DNA of 64,000 bases from Actinoplanes sandaracinus (GTDB lineage: Bacteria; Actinomycetota; Actinomycetes; Mycobacteriales; Micromonosporaceae), in assembly GCF_030009775.1 (NCBI RefSeq), contig NZ_JASCTH010000020.1, positions 1 to 64,000 of the forward strand, written 5' to 3'. Position 1 is the first letter of the stretch. Every line of letters begins with the position of its first letter. The position numbers and the translations under genes were made by a program. The notes under the pieces are model-generated. The model was given only the letters and a program-made list of their open reading frames with translations, did not search any database and had not been told where the DNA came from. This document shows, in pieces, positions 20,016 to 28,563 of this stretch.

Positions 20016-20755
20016 ACCTATCGCGGTCGGGCGGTCGGGCGCGGGGCGCTATGGAGGCCCGAGAGTTGCGGGGCGGCGGACGGCGTGCGGCGTGGCGGCA
20101 AGTGAGGGGGCAGTCGTGGGTGAGCGGCGCGGCGACGAGCGGCTCGGTGGCGTGGTAGCGGGGCGGCATGGCTCGTCGCTGCGATCGGCGAGTAGCGAGT
20201 AGCGGATAGCAGTGGCAGGTGGGGTAGCGGCGGGCGGCAGGCGGCGCACGGCGGCGCGCGCTGAATGAGGTTGTGGCGGAGGCCGCGGGAAGTGGCGGTA
20301 GGTGGCGCGGCGGCGAGCGGTTCGGCGGCGTGGTAGCGGGGCGGCAGGGCGCCGTCGCAGCTAACGGCGAGCGGCGAGCGGCAAATGGGGTGGCGGCGGG
20401 ATGGGACGTGGCGGTAGGCGGCGGCGAGCGCTGAATGAGGTAGCGGCGGTGGCTGGGGGAGTTGGCGGTAGGCGGTGCCGTGGCGGCGGGCGGCGAGTGG
20501 CAGGTGGTGTCCGGGCGGGGCGACGTGGTGGCGGGCCCGAGTGGCAGGTGGTGTCGGGGCGGGGCGACGTGGTGGCGGGCCCGAGTGGCAGGTGGTGTCG
20601 GGGCGGGGCGACGTGGTGGCGGGCCCGAGTGGCAGGTGGTGTCGGGGCGGGGCGACGTGGTGGCGGTTGGCGGTGGTGTGACGTTGCGGCGGGCGGGGAG
20701 TGGTGGGGTGGTGAGCGGGTGGGAGGGTGAGGGAGCGGGGAGGGTTAGGTGGGCG
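20016..20755. repeat. G-rich non-coding repeat island, right half, with four 44-bp repeats
   Basis: The top strand switches to G-rich right after the palindrome. Four 44-bp units starting GTGGCAGGTGGTGTC lie at 20497, 20541, 20585 and 20629 (array 20497-20672). Longer degenerate repeats include GGCGTGGTAGCGGGGCGGCA (near 20147 and 20326) and CGCTGAATGAGGT (near 20260 and 20429). Dense GGCGG/GGGG runs suggest G-quadruplex potential. Frames through it give only Gly/Arg/Val repeats, so I reject the N-terminal extension of the downstream dehydrogenase. Confidence 0.72.
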
Positions 20756-20776
20756 TCTCGCGGGCAAGCGCGAGGT

Positions 20777-21961
20777 ATGCGAGCGTTGACATGGCAGGGC
20801 ACCGGCAAGGTGTCCGTGGAGAACGTCCCCGACCCTAAGATCGAGCAGCCGACCGACGCGATCGTGCGGATCACCTCCACCGCGATCTGTGGCTCCGACC
20901 TGCATCTTTACGACGTCCTGGGAATGTACCTCGACAAGGGCGACGTTCTCGGCCACGAGCCGATGGGCATCGTCGAGGAGGTCGGGCCCGGTGTCAGCCA
21001 CATCCGGCCCGGGGACCGGGTGGTGATCCCGTTCAACATCTCCTGTGGGCACTGTTGGATGTGCACGCGCGGCTACTTCGCGCAGTGTGAGACCACCCAG
21101 GTGCGCGAGCAGGGCTCCGGCGCGGCGCTGTTCGGCTACACCAAGCTGTATGGCCAGGTGCCCGGTGGTCAGGCCGAGTACCTGCGGGTGCCGCAGGCCC
21201 AGTTCGGGCCGATCAAAGTGCCCGAGCAGCATCCTGACGAGCGTTATCTTTTCCTCTCCGACGTGCTCACCACCTCGTGGCAGGCGGCCCGCTACGCGGA
21301 CGTCGAGCCGGGTGACACCGTCGTCGTCACCGGGCTCGGGCCGATCGGTCAGATGTCCGCCCGGATCGCCCGGCACCTCGGCGCCGAGCGTGTGATCGGG
21401 ATCGACAGCGTGGCCGAGCGCCTCGCGATGGCGCAGCGGCACGGCATCGAGACCATCGACACCGGTGCGGTCGATGACGTCGGAGAAGCCGTCCGGCAGC
21501 TCACCCACGGCCGTGGCGCCGACGGTGTGATCGAAGCCGTCGGCATGGAGGCGCACGGCTCACCGTTCCAGGCCGCGGCCGTCAAAGCGGCCGGCATGCT
21601 GCCCGGCCCGATCGCCCGCAAGGCCACCGAGACCCTCGGCGTGGACCGCATGGCGGCGCTGCGCACCGCCTTCGACGTGGTCCGGCGGGCCGGCACCATC
21701 TCGATCATCGGCGTGTACGGCGGCAATGCCGACCCGTTCCCGATGATGGATCTCTTCGACAAGGGTGTGACCATCCGGATGGGACAGGCCCACGTGAAGC
21801 GCTGGGTGGACGACCTGCTGCCGCTGCTGACCGGCGATGACGATCCGCTCGGCGTCGACGACCTGGTCACCCACCGCCTGCCGCTGGAGCAGGCGCCGCA
21901 CGGCTACGAAATCTTCAAGCAGAAGGACGACGGCTGCATCAAGGTGGTGCTCAAGCCATAG
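20777..21961 (+). CDS. Zinc-dependent alcohol dehydrogenase (formaldehyde dehydrogenase-like MDR)
   Basis: A 394-residue medium-chain dehydrogenase/reductase. Catalytic zinc ligands are visible in AICGSDLHLYD and GHEPMG. The structural-zinc loop is CGHCWMCTRGYFAQC (four Cys). The NAD-binding motif is GLGPIGQ near residues 187-193. The long insertion after DGVIEAVG is typical of the glutathione-independent formaldehyde dehydrogenase-like subgroup. The ATG at 20777 begins the family's normal N-terminus (MRALTWQGTGKVSVENVPDP); GAGG is very close, so the ribosome site is weak. Upstream lies the G-rich repeat island, so its promoter is unclear. The substrate cannot be fixed from sequence. Confidence 0.85.
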   Translation: MRALTWQGTGKVSVENVPDPKIEQPTDAIVRITSTAICGSDLHLYDVLGMYLDKGDVLGHEPMGIVEEVGPGVSHIRPGDRVVIPFNISCGHCWMCTRGYFAQCETTQVREQGSGAALFGYTKLYGQVPGGQAEYLRVPQAQFGPIKVPEQHPDERYLFLSDVLTTSWQAARYADVEPGDTVVVTGLGPIGQMSARIARHLGAERVIGIDSVAERLAMAQRHGIETIDTGAVDDVGEAVRQLTHGRGADGVIEAVGMEAHGSPFQAAAVKAAGMLPGPIARKATETLGVDRMAALRTAFDVVRRAGTISIIGVYGGNADPFPMMDLFDKGVTIRMGQAHVKRWVDDLLPLLTGDDDPLGVDDLVTHRLPLEQAPHGYEIFKQKDDGCIKVVLKP

Positions 21962-21969
21962 CGGTCAGT

Positions 21970-21999
21970 GACCGTCCGGCGATCAGTGCCGGAACGGTC
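21970..21999. terminator. Terminator between convergent genes
   Basis: GACCGTCCGGC (21970-21980) pairs with GCCGGAACGGTC (21988-21999) with one bulged A. It lies 9 bases after the dehydrogenase stop and touches the last base of the leftward gene's stop codon. Confidence 0.55.
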
Positions 22000-23119
22000 A
22001 GTACTCGTCCCGGCGTGTGATGTCGGCACGCGGGGCGCCGGCGCGTTGCTCGTCTGCCCGTCCGGCGGCTGTACCTTGCGCGTCTACCCGTGCTGCGGCT
22101 GCGACCTGCGCGTTCGCCCCTGCGGCGGCTGCAGCCTGCGCGTTTGCCCGTGCGGCGGCTGCACGTTGGGCCTTTGCGCGTTCGGTGGCTGCGTATTGCG
22201 CTTTCGCCAGTGCGGTGGCCGCGTGGTGGGCTTTTGCTTGTTCGGCCGCGGCGTGTTGGGCGTCTGCCCGTGCGGCGGCTGCGCGTTGTGCCTTCATGCG
22301 TTCGGTGAGTGCGCCTGTGTCGTCTGCCTGTTCGTCTTCTGTGCGTTCGGCGTGGGAGCGCAGGATCGTCAGGCCGGTGAGGAGTTCCAGCGCGGCGGTC
22401 ACTGCGCCGGCCCAGCAGGCGACCTGGAGGCTACCGCCGGCCGCCAGGACCGCCACCGCCGCCAGCAGCCCACCCGCCAGCGGCAACACGGACAGCACGA
22501 ATGGGGCAGACCGTCGTGCGGCCGGCGACTGTTCACCGGCCCGCCGCCTCCGGACGGCGGTCGCGGCACCGAACCCGGCCGCTGCGAGCAGCGCCGCCCC
22601 GGCCGTCCCGGCGAGTGGGGCAACGCGCGGGGCGCCGTCGATCAGCAGCGCCAGCGCGCCGAGGACGAAAGCCACCGGCAGGGCGCCCAGAGCCGCGTAG
22701 GAAAGCAGGTCGGAGGTGGGGCGTTGCGGTGCTGCGCCGGGAAGTGGGTGGGAGGTGGGGCGTTGCGGTGCTGCGCCGGGAAGTGGGTGGGAGGTGGGGC
22801 GTTGCGGCGTCGCGGCGGGAAGTAGGTCGGAGGCGGGGCGTTGCGGCGCCCGTACCTCATCCGGAAGCTTTTCCGCCCAGCCGTCGGCCGGGCCGTGCGC
22901 CTGGCCGTCGGCCCGGGTTTCCGCTCGGCCTTTTGCTTGGTCCGCCGTGGGGCCTTTCGCCTGGCCCGCCGTGGGGTTTTTCGCTCGGCCTTGCGCCTGG
23001 CCCTTCGTGGGGGTTTGTGCTTGGCCCGGGGCCGGCGTTTTCGGTGGGCCCTGCGGCTGCGGCGGGATCACGGCGGCGGCCGCCACTTGCGGGGTGGCGG
23101 TGGTCTCCTCGGTGGGCAC
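21998..23119 (-). CDS. Membrane protein with Gln/Ala/Gly N-terminal repeats and a C-terminal decapeptide-repeat tail
   Basis: A 373-residue protein. The N-terminal third is hydrophilic with GQA/KG repeats, then about three copies of APQRPTSHPLPGA (39-bp DNA repeat near 22711-22853). Four predicted membrane segments follow (about 135-270). The last 99 residues are nine decapeptides of the form AxAQxAAAxR (DNA 22028-22297, 30-bp period), likely a long Ala-rich helix facing the cytoplasm. It starts with GTG 3 bp after the stop of the YdjM-like gene, so the two are co-translated. I know no family with this combination. Codon and GC use match neighbours, so it is not obviously foreign. Confidence 0.72.
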   Translation of the reverse strand: MPTEETTATPQVAAAAVIPPQPQGPPKTPAPGQAQTPTKGQAQGRAKNPTAGQAKGPTADQAKGRAETRADGQAHGPADGWAEKLPDEVRAPQRPASDLLPAATPQRPTSHPLPGAAPQRPTSHPLPGAAPQRPTSDLLSYAALGALPVAFVLGALALLIDGAPRVAPLAGTAGAALLAAAGFGAATAVRRRRAGEQSPAARRSAPFVLSVLPLAGGLLAAVAVLAAGGSLQVACWAGAVTAALELLTGLTILRSHAERTEDEQADDTGALTERMKAQRAAAARADAQHAAAEQAKAHHAATALAKAQYAATERAKAQRAAAARANAQAAAAAGANAQVAAAARVDAQGTAAGRADEQRAGAPRADITRRDEY

Positions 23120-23122
23120 GGG

Positions 23123-23944
23123 CTACTTGCTCGCCCAGACGTCCAGGTTGAAGCGCTCCAGCACTCCCGGCACGAACAGGCCGGCGATGGAGAGCAGCGA
23201 GATGACCGTGAACGCGGTCCGCAGCACGACCACCTCGACCTTGCCGCCGACCTTGACGGCCATGCTGTTCGGGATGCCGACCATTCTCCACATGCGGCGG
23301 TTGAGCGGGATCGGCCAGAGGATCGGCACCCCGTTCTTGGTGATCATGTCGCCGAGGATGTGGACGAAACAGCCGACGCCGACCGCGACGCCCAGCAGCG
23401 GATAGCCGCGGTCAGTGGGCAGGTTGGCGGCGGTGAACCAGGCGATCACGGCCGAGGCGAGGGTCACGATGACCCAGCCGGCCCGCTCCGCCCACTTGTC
23501 GAAGAGGCCTCGCAGGGCCAGGCCGGACATGAAGAAGACGATGCCGATGACCGCCCAGTAGCCGTAACCGGCGCACAGGGCGGTGGTGCCCCAGCCGATC
23601 AGCCCGCAGAACGGCAGCGTGTGCGTGAAGGTGCGGTGCCCGTTGTCCCGGCGCGGGTCACGGCTCAGTTTCGTGGCCGTGTAGACGCCCAGTGAGAACT
23701 TCTCCACCACCTCGGCCACGAACAGCGACGCCACCCCGAAGGTGCGGGCCACGGTCGCGCCGCCCTGGTTGCGGGTCACCTTACCGGACATGTCGAGGTC
23801 GGGCAGGAGCGCGCCGCCCGCACAGATCGCCGTGCCGACCGCCACCTCCAGCGGCGACTGGGCCACATTGGCGAACTGGTGCAGAGCCCAGCTCCCGGCA
23901 AGCCAGGCAGCCGCGCCCGATAGCGCGTGCGACGGACCCATCAT
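23123..23944 (-). CDS. YdjM/DUF457-family membrane-bound metal-dependent hydrolase
   Basis: A 273-residue inner-membrane protein. Family motifs are present in order: GPSHALSGA at the N-terminus, LLPDLD, a central NGHRTFTHTL (His cluster), and HILGDMITKNGVPILWP. The His and Asp residues probably bind metal. E. coli YdjM is a LexA-regulated inner-membrane protein of unclear substrate, so function here is unknown. The ATG at 23944 has GGGAGGG upstream; a second Met follows at once. It is the first gene of a two-gene operon with the decapeptide-repeat membrane protein. Confidence 0.82.
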   Translation of the reverse strand: MMGPSHALSGAAAWLAGSWALHQFANVAQSPLEVAVGTAICAGGALLPDLDMSGKVTRNQGGATVARTFGVASLFVAEVVEKFSLGVYTATKLSRDPRRDNGHRTFTHTLPFCGLIGWGTTALCAGYGYWAVIGIVFFMSGLALRGLFDKWAERAGWVIVTLASAVIAWFTAANLPTDRGYPLLGVAVGVGCFVHILGDMITKNGVPILWPIPLNRRMWRMVGIPNSMAVKVGGKVEVVVLRTAFTVISLLSIAGLFVPGVLERFNLDVWASK

Positions 23945-24055
23945 TGGCGTTGTCCCTCCCCGAACAAAACTCGGCCACTGTGGCAGAGCCAGCGAAGAAG
24001 ATCAACGACCGGGTCCGTATGTCGCGCGTGGGGTCGGCCACCCGACAGCCGGCGG

Positions 24056-24496
24056 TCAGTGCCGCGCCCAGTGCCCGAAGCTGTACTCCGGGCTCCAACG
24101 GCCGTACCTGGCGTGTTTGAACAGGCCGACGACCAGGAACGCCAGCGGAATGATCGGCCAGAAGAAGTCGGCGCCGGAGAGCAGCCACAGTCCGGTCAGG
24201 ACACCGGCGGCGATCAGGATGAAACTGCCGTGCCGGTGCAGGGACCGGCGTGTCGCGGCGCGGGCGCCCGGGGTGCGGGCGAGAGCGTGACGGCCCCCGC
24301 CGGGCAGGTCCACGGTCAGACCGGTGAGCTCGTCGCGGAACTTCGCGGCGTACGTGGTGGCCAGGCGCTCCTCACCCTCCGCCAGATCGAGGCGTCCCTC
24401 GGCCATGGCGGCACGCAGGATCTCGGCGACCTGCTCGCGCTCGGTGTCGGAGGTGCGCAGCCGGGTAGGGGCGGGGGTGGTGGCGTGGGGTTGCAT
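24056..24496 (-). CDS. DUF1707 domain membrane protein
   Basis: A 146-residue protein. The N-terminal DUF1707 domain (about residues 14-66) has the hallmark LRTSDTEREQVAEILRAA, then GRLDLAEGEERL. Two membrane segments follow (about 88-125). The domain resembles SHOCT-type oligomerisation modules and is typical of actinobacteria, with no settled function. The ATG at 24496 has AGGAG 7 bases upstream. It is divergent from the histidine-kinase gene across a 214-bp spacer holding an inverted repeat. Confidence 0.82.
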   Translation of the reverse strand: MQPHATTPAPTRLRTSDTEREQVAEILRAAMAEGRLDLAEGEERLATTYAAKFRDELTGLTVDLPGGGRHALARTPGARAATRRSLHRHGSFILIAAGVLTGLWLLSGADFFWPIIPLAFLVVGLFKHARYGRWSPEYSFGHWARH

Positions 24497-24612
24497 CGTC
24501 TTCTCCTTCGCTCGGGGCTTGCACACACCAGAGTGGGCTGTGGCGGGACCGGCACGCGTCGGCCCAGCGGCGCATTCGTGCGGCGCAGCCGGCCCTGTCG
24601 CCGGCCACGGTC

Positions 24613-24630
24613 GTACGCCCCCGGGCGTAC
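24613..24630. promoter_or_regulatory. Candidate operator dyad
   Basis: GTACGCCC (24613-24620) and GGGCGTAC (24623-24630) are perfect inverted half-sites two bases apart, between the divergent DUF1707 and histidine-kinase genes. The NarL-type regulator encoded downstream could bind here; this is inference. Confidence 0.45.
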
Positions 24631-24710
24631 CGGGACCATGGCGTGTGCGCCGCCGGAAGTACGTCCACACGCCGATGACCGGGGCCGGTCCTGTGCCGTA
24701 CGTTCGCTTC

Positions 24711-26309
24711 ATGAGGCATTCGGGCCGTGACGGCGTGCCGGGCCGGCGTGGCCGGGCGCGGTGGTGGCGGCCCACATCCGGCCCCTGCGAGTCTCCGGGC
24801 CTCGCGGGGCCGCTGGACGAGCGGCTGTCGGCCGCGCCGTGGCAGCGGACGAGGCGGGGGCCGCACTCCGGCTGGCCGCCCGGCGCCGCGATCGTGGCCT
24901 CGATCTTCCACATCGCCGGGGTCCGGGAACTCGCCGAACGCGGCGGCCTTCACATGGCCCTCACCCCGCCGGTCTACGCGTTGCTGCTGATCGGCCCGCT
25001 CGCGCTGCTCTGGCGGCGGCGGGCCCCGCTCGTGGGGTTCGTGGTCGCCGCCGCCGCGTCCCTCGTCGTCGCCACCCGCGCCGATCCCCACTGGATGTAC
25101 GCCGTCGCACCTGGCATGGCCCTGTTCGCTCTGGCCAAGCAGGGCCGGCGGACCGCGGCCGGTATCGCCGCGGCCATCGCCTGGGTGACCTATCTGGTGG
25201 TGACCGTGGGCCTGGCCGGGCCGTGGGGTCTGCCCGCCGGGGCACGGCCCGGCCCGCGCGAGTCGTTGTTGGCCGGGGCCGGGCTGCTGGGCTGCGTTCT
25301 CGCCGGCGCGGTCGCGAAGGTCCACCGTGACCAGGTGGCCGCTCTGGCGCAGGCCCGGGACGAGAAGCAGCGTGCCGCCGAGGAGCAGAAGCGGGCCGAG
25401 AGCGAGCAGAAACGGCGGCAGGCCTCGGAGGAGCGCCTGCGGATGGCGCAGGAGCTGCACGATGTGCTGGGCCATCACCTTTCCCTGATCAGCGTCCAGG
25501 CGGGAGTGGGTTTGCATCTCATGGACAACCGGCCGGAGCAGGCTCGCGAGGCGCTTTCCGCGATCAAGACGGCGAGCGCGGAGGCCTTGCGTGAGGTGCG
25601 GTCGGTGCTGGGCGTGCTGCGTACCGAGGGGGAGGCCGCGCCCAGGCAGCCCGCGCTCGGTCTCAACCGGCTCACCGCGCTGACCGCCGATGCCGGTTTC
25701 CCGGTGCGCACCCGGATCGGTGGCGAGCCGCGGGTGCTGCCGGCCGAGGTCGACCGGGCCGCCTACCGGATCGTGCAGGAGGCGCTCACCAACGTCCGTC
25801 GGCATGCCGGTTCCGGGCCGGCCGTGCTCATCGAGATCACTTACCGGGGCGACGCGCTCCACCTGTCGATCAGCAACACCGGCCCGGCCGGTGACGGCGG
25901 TGACGGTGTCGCCGGCGGTCCGGCGAAGGGCCGGTTCCAGCAGGGGAGCGGCATCGCCGGGATGCGGGCGCGGGCGGAGAGCCTGGGTGGCCGGCTCACG
26001 GCCGGGCCGGAACCCGACGGCGGCTTCCGCGTCATCGCTGTGCTGCCGTCCCCGCCGGTACCCGGAGCCGGGCCTCCGCCGGAGGGGACGCTGCCCGCCT
26101 CGCCGGGCGCCGCACCCTCGCCCGGGCGATCACCGGCGCTTTCGGATGCCGCGTCCTGGGGGTCATCGGTGGTGCCGGACGCCGCGTCATCCCCTGGAGC
26201 CGGTCCGGAGCCGGTCGAGGAGCCGGCGGCCGTGCATCCCGCCCCGGGGCGGCCCGGGCAGCACGGGCAGCCACGGGTGGCGGCGCGGCGCTCCGAGGGG
26301 GACCGATGA
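24711..26309 (+). CDS. NarL-type (HisKA_3) sensor histidine kinase
   Basis: About 532 residues. A long basic N-tail precedes four or five membrane segments (about 58-210). A charged coiled coil follows (ARDEKQRAAEEQKRAESEQ), then a HisKA_3 box with the phospho-acceptor His in MAQELHDVLGHHL (about residue 250), an N-box EALTNVRRHA (about 358) and a G-box GSGIAGMRARAESLGG. After the ATPase domain is an unusual 90-residue Pro/Ala/Gly tail. No extracellular sensor domain is present, so it probably senses in the membrane. The start is uncertain; in-frame upstream GTG codons exist. Its stop overlaps the response-regulator start (ATGA), making a classic pair. Confidence 0.85.
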   Translation: MRHSGRDGVPGRRGRARWWRPTSGPCESPGLAGPLDERLSAAPWQRTRRGPHSGWPPGAAIVASIFHIAGVRELAERGGLHMALTPPVYALLLIGPLALLWRRRAPLVGFVVAAAASLVVATRADPHWMYAVAPGMALFALAKQGRRTAAGIAAAIAWVTYLVVTVGLAGPWGLPAGARPGPRESLLAGAGLLGCVLAGAVAKVHRDQVAALAQARDEKQRAAEEQKRAESEQKRRQASEERLRMAQELHDVLGHHLSLISVQAGVGLHLMDNRPEQAREALSAIKTASAEALREVRSVLGVLRTEGEAAPRQPALGLNRLTALTADAGFPVRTRIGGEPRVLPAEVDRAAYRIVQEALTNVRRHAGSGPAVLIEITYRGDALHLSISNTGPAGDGGDGVAGGPAKGRFQQGSGIAGMRARAESLGGRLTAGPEPDGGFRVIAVLPSPPVPGAGPPPEGTLPASPGAAPSPGRSPALSDAASWGSSVVPDAASSPGAGPEPVEEPAAVHPAPGRPGQHGQPRVAARRSEGDR

Positions 26310-26983
26310 TCTCGGTGGTGATCGCTGACGACCAGGCGCTGGTCCGGGCCGGGTTCCGGGCGCTGCTCGACGCCGAGCCGGACATCGACGTGGTGGGCGA
26401 AGCGGCGGACGGGTTGCGGGCGGTGGAGATGGTCCGGGCGACCCGGCCGGACGTCGTGCTGATGGACATCCGTATGCCGGGCGTGGACGGCCTGGAGGCG
26501 ACCCGCCGCATCGCCGCCGATCCGGCACTGGCCGCCACCCGGGTGGTCATCCTGACGACGTTCGAGTTGGACGAGTACGTGTTCGAGGCGCTGCGCACCG
26601 GCGCTTCCGGCTTCCTGGTGAAGGACACCGAGCCGGTCGACCTGCTGCGCGGGGTGCGGGCGGTCGCGGCCGGGGACGGTCTGCTGTCGCCGAGCGTGGC
26701 CCGCCGGGTGATCGGCTCGTTCGCGACCGCGTCGGCGCACGGCCGGCGGCCGGAGCCGCCTCCCGAACTGGACCAGCTCACCGACCGGGAACGGGAGGTG
26801 ATGGCGCTGGTCGCCGAAGGGCTGTCGAACGACGAGATCGCCGCACGCCTGGTGATCAGCCCGGCCACCGCCAAGACCCACGTCAGCCGCACGATGATCA
26901 AACTGGGTGCACGGGACCGCGCCCAGTTGGTGGTCCACGCCTACGAGGCCGGCCTGATCCGCCCCGGCTGGCTGGCGGGCTGA
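26306..26983 (+). CDS. NarL/LuxR-family response regulator
   Basis: A 225-residue regulator. The receiver domain has acidic residues in VIADDQALVR, the phospho-acceptor Asp54 in LMDIRMPG, and Lys in FLVKDTEP. A LuxR-type HTH lies at about 160-222 (LTDREREVMALVAEGLSNDE). It is translationally coupled to the kinase by ATGA. A dyad upstream of the kinase is a possible autoregulatory site. Target genes are unknown. Confidence 0.92.
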   Translation: MISVVIADDQALVRAGFRALLDAEPDIDVVGEAADGLRAVEMVRATRPDVVLMDIRMPGVDGLEATRRIAADPALAATRVVILTTFELDEYVFEALRTGASGFLVKDTEPVDLLRGVRAVAAGDGLLSPSVARRVIGSFATASAHGRRPEPPPELDQLTDREREVMALVAEGLSNDEIAARLVISPATAKTHVSRTMIKLGARDRAQLVVHAYEAGLIRPGWLAG

Positions 26984-27035
26984 GAGAGCGGGCCGCGGGG
27001 CGGCGGGCTCAGGGGCGGCGGGCACGACGCCGGCC

Positions 27036-28505
27036 CTAAGCCACCTTGCCGGCCAGGTGCTGGGGGGCCGCGAGGACCGACCGGTTGCGGCCGGCCGCCT
27101 TGGCGGCGTAGAGGGCCTCGTCGGCGGCGTTCAGCAGAGCGTCCGGCTGAGGACGGCTGAGCGTCGCGGCGCCGACCGAGACGGTGACGGCGAGGAGGTC
27201 GCCGCCGAGGTCGACGGGCAGTCCGCCGACTTCCGAGCGCAGGCGTTCGGCGAGGGCGAAAAGTTCCTCGGGGCCGGTGTGCGGGGCGAGCACCACGAAC
27301 TCTTCACCGCCGTACCGGGCGACCACGCTGCCGGCCCGGTTCCCGGCGTTGAGCCGGTGCGCGACCTCGCGCAGCACCCGGTCTCCGGCCGGGTGGCCGT
27401 ACCCGTCGTTGATGCGCTTGAAGTGGTCGACGTCGATCATGAGCAGGCCGACGCCGTGACCGGTGCGGGCGGCCCGCCGGCACTCGACGGCCAGCACCTC
27501 GGAGAAGTACCGCCGGGTGCGCAGGCCGGTCAGGCCGTCCGTGACGGCGGCTTTGCGCTGCGCCGAGACCAGCCCGGACATGCGGGCGAGCACCAGCAGG
27601 AACATGACCGCGCAGGCGCCGCTGATCAGCGGCACGCTTACCGGGTCGCCGCGCAGCCACTGGATGAGCTGGACTCCCGGGGCCATCAGCACCGCGATCG
27701 AGAGCACGCCCAGCCGGGCCGGCGACGCGTCCGGGAGCGCGGTGTCGCTGCGCTGGTCGAAGTGGCGGATCGCGGGGTGCAGCGCGGCGCTGCCGAGCAG
27801 CCCGAGCGACACCATCCACACGGCGTCCAGGTAGACCACGGTCACCGATGTGCCGTCGGCGATGGAGGTGGCGAGGTAGGCGGTGTCCACGCCGAGCATC
27901 AGGGTCAGGCTGCTCAGGAGCAGGTAGAGCACGGCGCCCCTGGTGCCCTGGCCCATCACCAGGCGGACCGCGAGGATGAGCAGCATCAGATCGAGGACCG
28001 GGTACGCCGACTGCGTCAGTTTCGCGTTGAGCGGCAGCTCCGAGTCGGCGGTCAGCGGCTCCAGGATGTAGATCCAGCTCAGCAGGCCGGCGCTGATCGC
28101 CACGACGAGGGCGTCGATTCCGCTGGGCAGGTCCCATCCGGGGGTGCGCCGCCGGATGAAGACCAGCACCGCGGCCGAGATGAGCAGGTAGTACGTGAAG
28201 TAGAGCAGGTCCGCCGGGGTGGGTTCGAGGAACTCGCCGGAGAGCCATTCGTCGGCGACGCTCACGCCGTCGGCGATGGCGTAGAACACCTGCGCGGCGG
28301 CGAGCACGAACCAGCCGGCCCGGTGCGGCGGGCGGTGCCGGATCGTGCCGTAGACGATCACGAACGGCGTCCCGATGCTGACCGCCATGTAGGGTAGCTG
28401 CGCGACCAGTTCGGAGCTGCCGTTCGAGCCGAGGTGGACGCGCAGCCCGACACAGAACGCCAGCACACCCAGCCAGGCGATTGCGGTCCACCGATCACGT
28501 CGCAC
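27036..28505 (-). CDS. Membrane-bound GGDEF diguanylate cyclase
   Basis: A 489-residue protein: eight or nine predicted membrane segments (about 8-285), then a GGDEF domain. The active-site loop is intact (ARYGGEEFVVL, about 398-402), preceded by MIDVDHFKRINDGYGHPAGD, so it should make c-di-GMP from GTP. The RxxD inhibitory site expected five residues upstream is replaced by RAGS, so product inhibition is probably lost. The start is a GTG with AGAGAGG 7 bases upstream. It is convergent with the response regulator. In actinomycetes c-di-GMP controls development through BldD; whether this enzyme does so is unknown. Confidence 0.85.
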   Translation of the reverse strand: MRRDRWTAIAWLGVLAFCVGLRVHLGSNGSSELVAQLPYMAVSIGTPFVIVYGTIRHRPPHRAGWFVLAAAQVFYAIADGVSVADEWLSGEFLEPTPADLLYFTYYLLISAAVLVFIRRRTPGWDLPSGIDALVVAISAGLLSWIYILEPLTADSELPLNAKLTQSAYPVLDLMLLILAVRLVMGQGTRGAVLYLLLSSLTLMLGVDTAYLATSIADGTSVTVVYLDAVWMVSLGLLGSAALHPAIRHFDQRSDTALPDASPARLGVLSIAVLMAPGVQLIQWLRGDPVSVPLISGACAVMFLLVLARMSGLVSAQRKAAVTDGLTGLRTRRYFSEVLAVECRRAARTGHGVGLLMIDVDHFKRINDGYGHPAGDRVLREVAHRLNAGNRAGSVVARYGGEEFVVLAPHTGPEELFALAERLRSEVGGLPVDLGGDLLAVTVSVGAATLSRPQPDALLNAADEALYAAKAAGRNRSVLAAPQHLAGKVA

Positions 28506-28563
28506 CGGAGAAGCCTCTCTGCCGTGGGTTGCGGAACGGGTGCGTTCCGGGCATCGCTCGGTG

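Noticed and set aside
18176..20672. CRISPR array
   Set aside because: The 41-, 37- and 44-bp repeats are head-to-tail with no unique spacers, and no cas gene is present.
20462..20776. N-terminal extension of the alcohol dehydrogenase through the G-rich repeats
   Set aside because: It encodes only Gly/Arg/Val repeats, and the normal family N-terminus starts at 20777.
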